Assembly (NCBI RefSeq): GCF_032854445.1
Contig: NC_088304.1
Span: 25,495,704-25,559,703, forward strand
Length of the DNA: 64,000 nucleotides
Source of the DNA: Liolophura sinensis
Taxonomy: Eukaryota > Mollusca > Polyplacophora > Chitonida > Chitonidae
Direction of reading: 5' to 3'
Shown here: in pieces, positions 61,361-64,000 of the stretch
Layout: each line of letters begins with the position of its first letter
Numbering within the stretch: the stretch's first letter is position 1
Position numbers and translations under genes: made by a program
The notes under the pieces: generated by a model
What the model saw: only the letters and a program-made list of their open reading frames with translations
What the model was told of the DNA's origin: nothing
Database searches by the model: none

Positions 61361-61590
61361 GGAATTAGACACAATCATGCAGCAGAACGCCAGAGATTCT
61401 GGACGCTATGTCCATATTTACTAAAAAGACAATCATACTCATTGTAAAACTTAAGAAAATTCGAGTGAGGGCCTTTGATGGAATAACCTTGACACACAAG
61501 TTTTTGTAGTGATAAGTTGCGACGTTGATTGAAATCGTCACACAACACGCAGGATCTAAGGTATAACTTTAAAAAGTCGTAAATCAATTT
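61361..61590 (-). pseudogene. PLE C-terminal fragment, copy 3
   Basis: On the minus strand it codes for the last ~60 residues of the PLE RT ('CDDFNQR', 'LVCQGYSIKGPHS', 'KFYNEY', 'VQNLWRSA') with stop TGA at 61377-61375, followed by 'ttccgcttaatccgggg'. It is more than 60% identical in protein to the 4975-6692 copy by eye, so it is the same or a close family. It is 5'-truncated. Confidence 0.85.
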
Positions 61591-61633
61591 TTCATATTTT
61601 CACTGGTATATTCAATCTTTCATATATCATTGA

Positions 61634-61716
61634 ATTCAAGTCCAGCTCATTTAGGCTTCCTCTCCGGTCGTAGGCGGGAAGTACAATATTCTTGAGTACA
61701 GCGTTAAACCATAATC
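61634..61716 (+). repeat. SINE-A copy with internal deletion
   Basis: It has 'ttcaagtccagctcattta' and 'cttcctctccggtcgta', then jumps to 'aatattcttgagtacagcgt'. The central half is missing. Confidence 0.85.
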
Positions 61717-62590
61717 ATTCAATTTTTATTGATAAATAACACATACAAATGAGGATAAACTAGAAAAGCGTGGAAAATAATATATAAACCACCATTAACA
61801 ATGTAACGTGTAAACAAAAATAACACAATATCAGAACAGATAAAAGTGTGACCGGTGAAGGCATTCTTTCTGGTAGATATGAATAGAAATGGGAGAGTAG
61901 AAGCAAGAATGGGCAAATACATTGCAGACACGGATTTACCGTTCCTTGTTGTTGTTGGCACACTTGTCGTTGATGTATTTGTGGCTGTGGTCATCACTTT
62001 GCTGGCAACTGGTTCCTCGAGGGTAATCTTCGGAAGATCTGCGATTTGTGTCCACATAAAACATGTAATAAGTAAACACACCTTCACCTTTACCAGAGTT
62101 TCAATTGTGCACCAGTTGTGCACTAGTTTCGCTTGTGCACCATACAAAACCCAATGAAAGCAGTCATTATCATCACACAAAGTATTGAGAACTCCCTAGC
62201 TTTATCCAATGTTAAAACTTCTTCAATGGAATTAAATATATTTGTAAATGTTTAAATTCAAATCTGAGATTTATGGACTGTATACATTAATGCGTGTCGA
62301 ATTCACGCGGACGCTTTCATTTTTATGTTTTCAGAATGGCAAAATTCTTCTTTTGTACCCAATGTTATGAACTTTTCAGATGTGACAGCAAACAATAAAT
62401 TAAGAGACCCTCGGTAAATTTGGCCTTCGACTATGTAATTTGGCAATGGATGTACAGTAAAAAAAATAACGCTATAACTTAAACGAAAATAAGTCGTTTG
62501 TCTATTAGTAATTTGCAGACAGCAAGAGGTTATTGAAGAAGCCTTACTCCATAGGCTCAGTTATAAGCCTAATTCGATTATTTAAGTATC
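61713..62590. repeat. Local duplication carrying the Thr-rich exon, copy 2
   Basis: This is the partner of 58240-59400. It lacks the SINE and keeps the exon with intact splice-like sites. A PLE fragment lies at each outer side. Confidence 0.85.
61940..62038 (-). CDS. Thr-rich linker exon, copy 2 (partial gene)
   Basis: This is a 99-nt minus-strand exon between acceptor 'acacaaatcgcag' (AG 62040-62039) and donor 'g|gtaaatc' (GT 61939-61938). It is phase 1 at both ends and codes for 'DLPKITLEEPVASKVM' then a Thr-rich run ending 'SVPTTTRN', again assuming the split first codon gives D. Next to the acceptor it carries about 9 extra bases ('acaaatcgc') compared with copy 1, so the acceptor may have moved slightly. 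Going left on the minus strand, this exon lies between the lectin-like exon at 63604 and copy 1 at 58486, and all three share phase 1. Splicing these in order would keep the reading frame. Whether both copies are used is unknown. Confidence 0.5.
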
Positions 62591-62684
62591 AAGTAACAAC
62601 TTTCATATTTTAACTTCTATATCAACTGTTCATATATCCATCAAGGCGATCTAATTCAACACGATCAACACACCGCCCCTAGTC

Positions 62685-62885
62685 CCGGGGTTAAGCGGAA
62701 TTAGACGCAGTCATGAAGCAGAGTGCTATAGGTTTTAGATGCGCTTTCCCTATTTACATACAAGAGGATTATACTAATTGTAAAAGTTAAGAACCTTAGA
62801 GTGCAGTCGTTTTATAGAATAACCTAGAAACACAACTTTTCTCAGCAATAACTTATGACGTTGATGACAAGCATCATGTTACAAA
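62685..62885 (-). pseudogene. PLE C-terminal fragment, copy 4
   Basis: It is nucleotide-similar to 61361-61560 ('ggttaagcggaattagacg', 'aggttttagatgcg', 'attgtaaaagttaagaa', 'aataacctagaaacac') but with more frameshifts. It also shares the 3' end 'taaccccgggactagggg' (minus) with the insert at 34866 and with copy 3. Confidence 0.7.
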
Positions 62886-62994
62886 GGATTGCACATGTGT
62901 GTTAACTGTTATGACAACAAAGCATTTTGAGTAATTAGGGATCAGTAAGGTCTAATATATTGCAAGTAACATCTTTCATTTTGGGATTTTTTAA

Positions 62995-63200
62995 AACAAA
63001 TTCTGCGTAAGCCATGGTGCTGGGGGGGGAGGGGGCGTGTAAATTGCTACTATTTATGTATGTACATGAACATTTAGAATAAAACCCTGACTGAGGTAAA
63101 TTGACAAAGGCCGTATTACACCGGTTACGTATGACCATTTGCCAGGTATCAAACTGTCGTCACTGTTCTGGTTTTACTCTCTGTGCTGTAAGTCTTTAAT
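62995..63200 (-). repeat. Dispersed element D48, minus-strand copy
   Basis: Read on the minus strand it has 'acagcacagagagtaaaacc', 'gaacagtgacgacag', 'cgtaaccggtgtaatacgg', 'tcaatttacctcagtcaggg' and 'acacgccccctccccccccc', then 'agcaccatggc'. The head and its upstream 'ataattaaagac' agree with the 38590 copy and fix the 5' boundary of the element. Confidence 0.85.
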
Positions 63201-63603
63201 TATGTTAACAAAGCTTACATGTGATAAGAACATGCCGTATGCCTCCTCCAGATTACTGTACATTTTGAGAATTTAAATTATAACCTGTGTCATGAAGACG
63301 CCGTGAGAGTTAACGTTAGTGACCCTTGCACAGATAGAGGTTAAAATAAGAACTTCAATTTGGACTTTACATCAGGTCTGTTGTCTCCTTTAAATACTAG
63401 TACATCGATGGCGAATAGATTTTCATCACCACTTCATAACGTATTACTTTACCGCACAACTGCGTGTTTCCGCCTGTATTTTCCTCATTCTCAACATAAA
63501 AAGACAATTTAGCTAGTTCATCTATATATTAGAAGACGAGATGGAGTGATTTCAACCACACATCATTTGTTGGTGTGATAAGGTATACGTGAATTTTCCT
63601 TAC

Positions 63604-63804
63604 CATGCTCGCAAACATAGGGGTAAAAATCGGAGCAGTCTTCTTTGATCCCAGATATATGATCATCTGTTATCATAAGAGTGTCACCGTTTACGTGTAC
63701 CCCGTTAGTTAGAGTCATACATAATGATATTGACTTAAACCATCCAATAAAAGTCGTTCCGATGTCCACCGACTTTGTCCAATCTTCGTTAAGAACAGGT
63801 GTAC
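63604..63804 (-). CDS. Exon resembling the end of a C-type lectin domain (partial gene)
   Basis: This is a 201-nt minus-strand exon: acceptor 'cttcctttgtag' (AG 63806-63805) and donor 'catg|gtaagg' (GT 63603-63602), phase 1 at both ends, 67 codons. The product starts 'TPVLNEDWTKSVDIG' and ends 'KEDCSDFYPYVCEHG'. The spacing of the last three cysteines ('LCMTL', 'EDC', 'YVCE') is like the final third of a C-type lectin-like domain, a common carbohydrate- or protein-binding fold in mollusc secreted proteins. Calcium-site motifs such as EPN or QPD, and the WND motif, are not seen, so sugar binding cannot be claimed. The rest of the domain should lie to the right, outside the window. To the left on the same strand the Thr-rich exons keep the same phase, suggesting one gene with a lectin-like head and mucin-like linker. 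Another cysteine-rich domain is possible. Confidence 0.5.
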
Positions 63805-64000
63805 CTACAAAGGAAGAAAAATACAGAATCATGTATAACCCAGTGTGATATGAGATATGTAAGTCACGGTATACATGTTTGTACAACTGTGTTTTTTTTG
63901 TGTGGAATCTTTTTCAGTATCTTCTTCTATATGCCAGACGTTGGTCAAGTCCGTAACTGCAGCAAAGCAGGAAGTCCGTAGTAATCACGGGCATACCATA

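Overview
The window is animal nuclear DNA. It is AT-rich and gene-poor, with no operons or bacterial-type genes, full of degraded transposons, SINEs and minisatellites, and its few credible coding pieces are short open blocks bounded by splice-like sites. The most telling markers are about a dozen copies of a tRNA-headed SINE whose 3' end reads like 'gagtacggcgtaaaacacc' plus (AAAT)n, and a second SINE with a (GAGT)n tail. From memory both resemble mollusc SINEs, so a marine mollusc or another lophotrochozoan is the best guess; no species can be named.

Layout. 0.2-9.7 kb holds a dispersed-repeat copy, a 109-bp inverted-repeat mini-element, three SINEs and a broken Penelope-like element (PLE) with its 3' flank. 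9.7-25 kb is mostly unassigned DNA with three minisatellite arrays (41-bp, 48-bp and 61-bp periods). 25.5-49.3 kb is an old tandem segmental duplication: three diverged units of roughly 8-10 kb each, interrupted by SINEs, PLE fragments, a mariner relic, a 57-bp palindrome and repeated copies of one dispersed element. 49.3-57.9 kb is SINE-rich with 65-bp and 42-bp minisatellites and some weak candidate exons. 58.2-63.8 kb holds the most credible host gene pieces, all on the minus strand: an exon resembling the end of a C-type lectin domain, then two paralogous 99-nt Thr-rich exons. All three are phase 1-1, and the Thr-rich exon lies inside a local duplication of about 0.9-1.2 kb that is split by a mariner transposase relic and a SINE.

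The main story is how repeats turn into other structures. The 48-bp minisatellite unit at 17.8-18.4 kb matches the first ~48 bp of a dispersed element found at least eight more times in the window, so the array appears to have grown from the end of a mobile element. SINE insertions present in one paralogue and absent from the other give an order of events for both duplications. No complete host gene can be supported from the sequence alone. All repeat families were found by eye, so copy limits are approximate.
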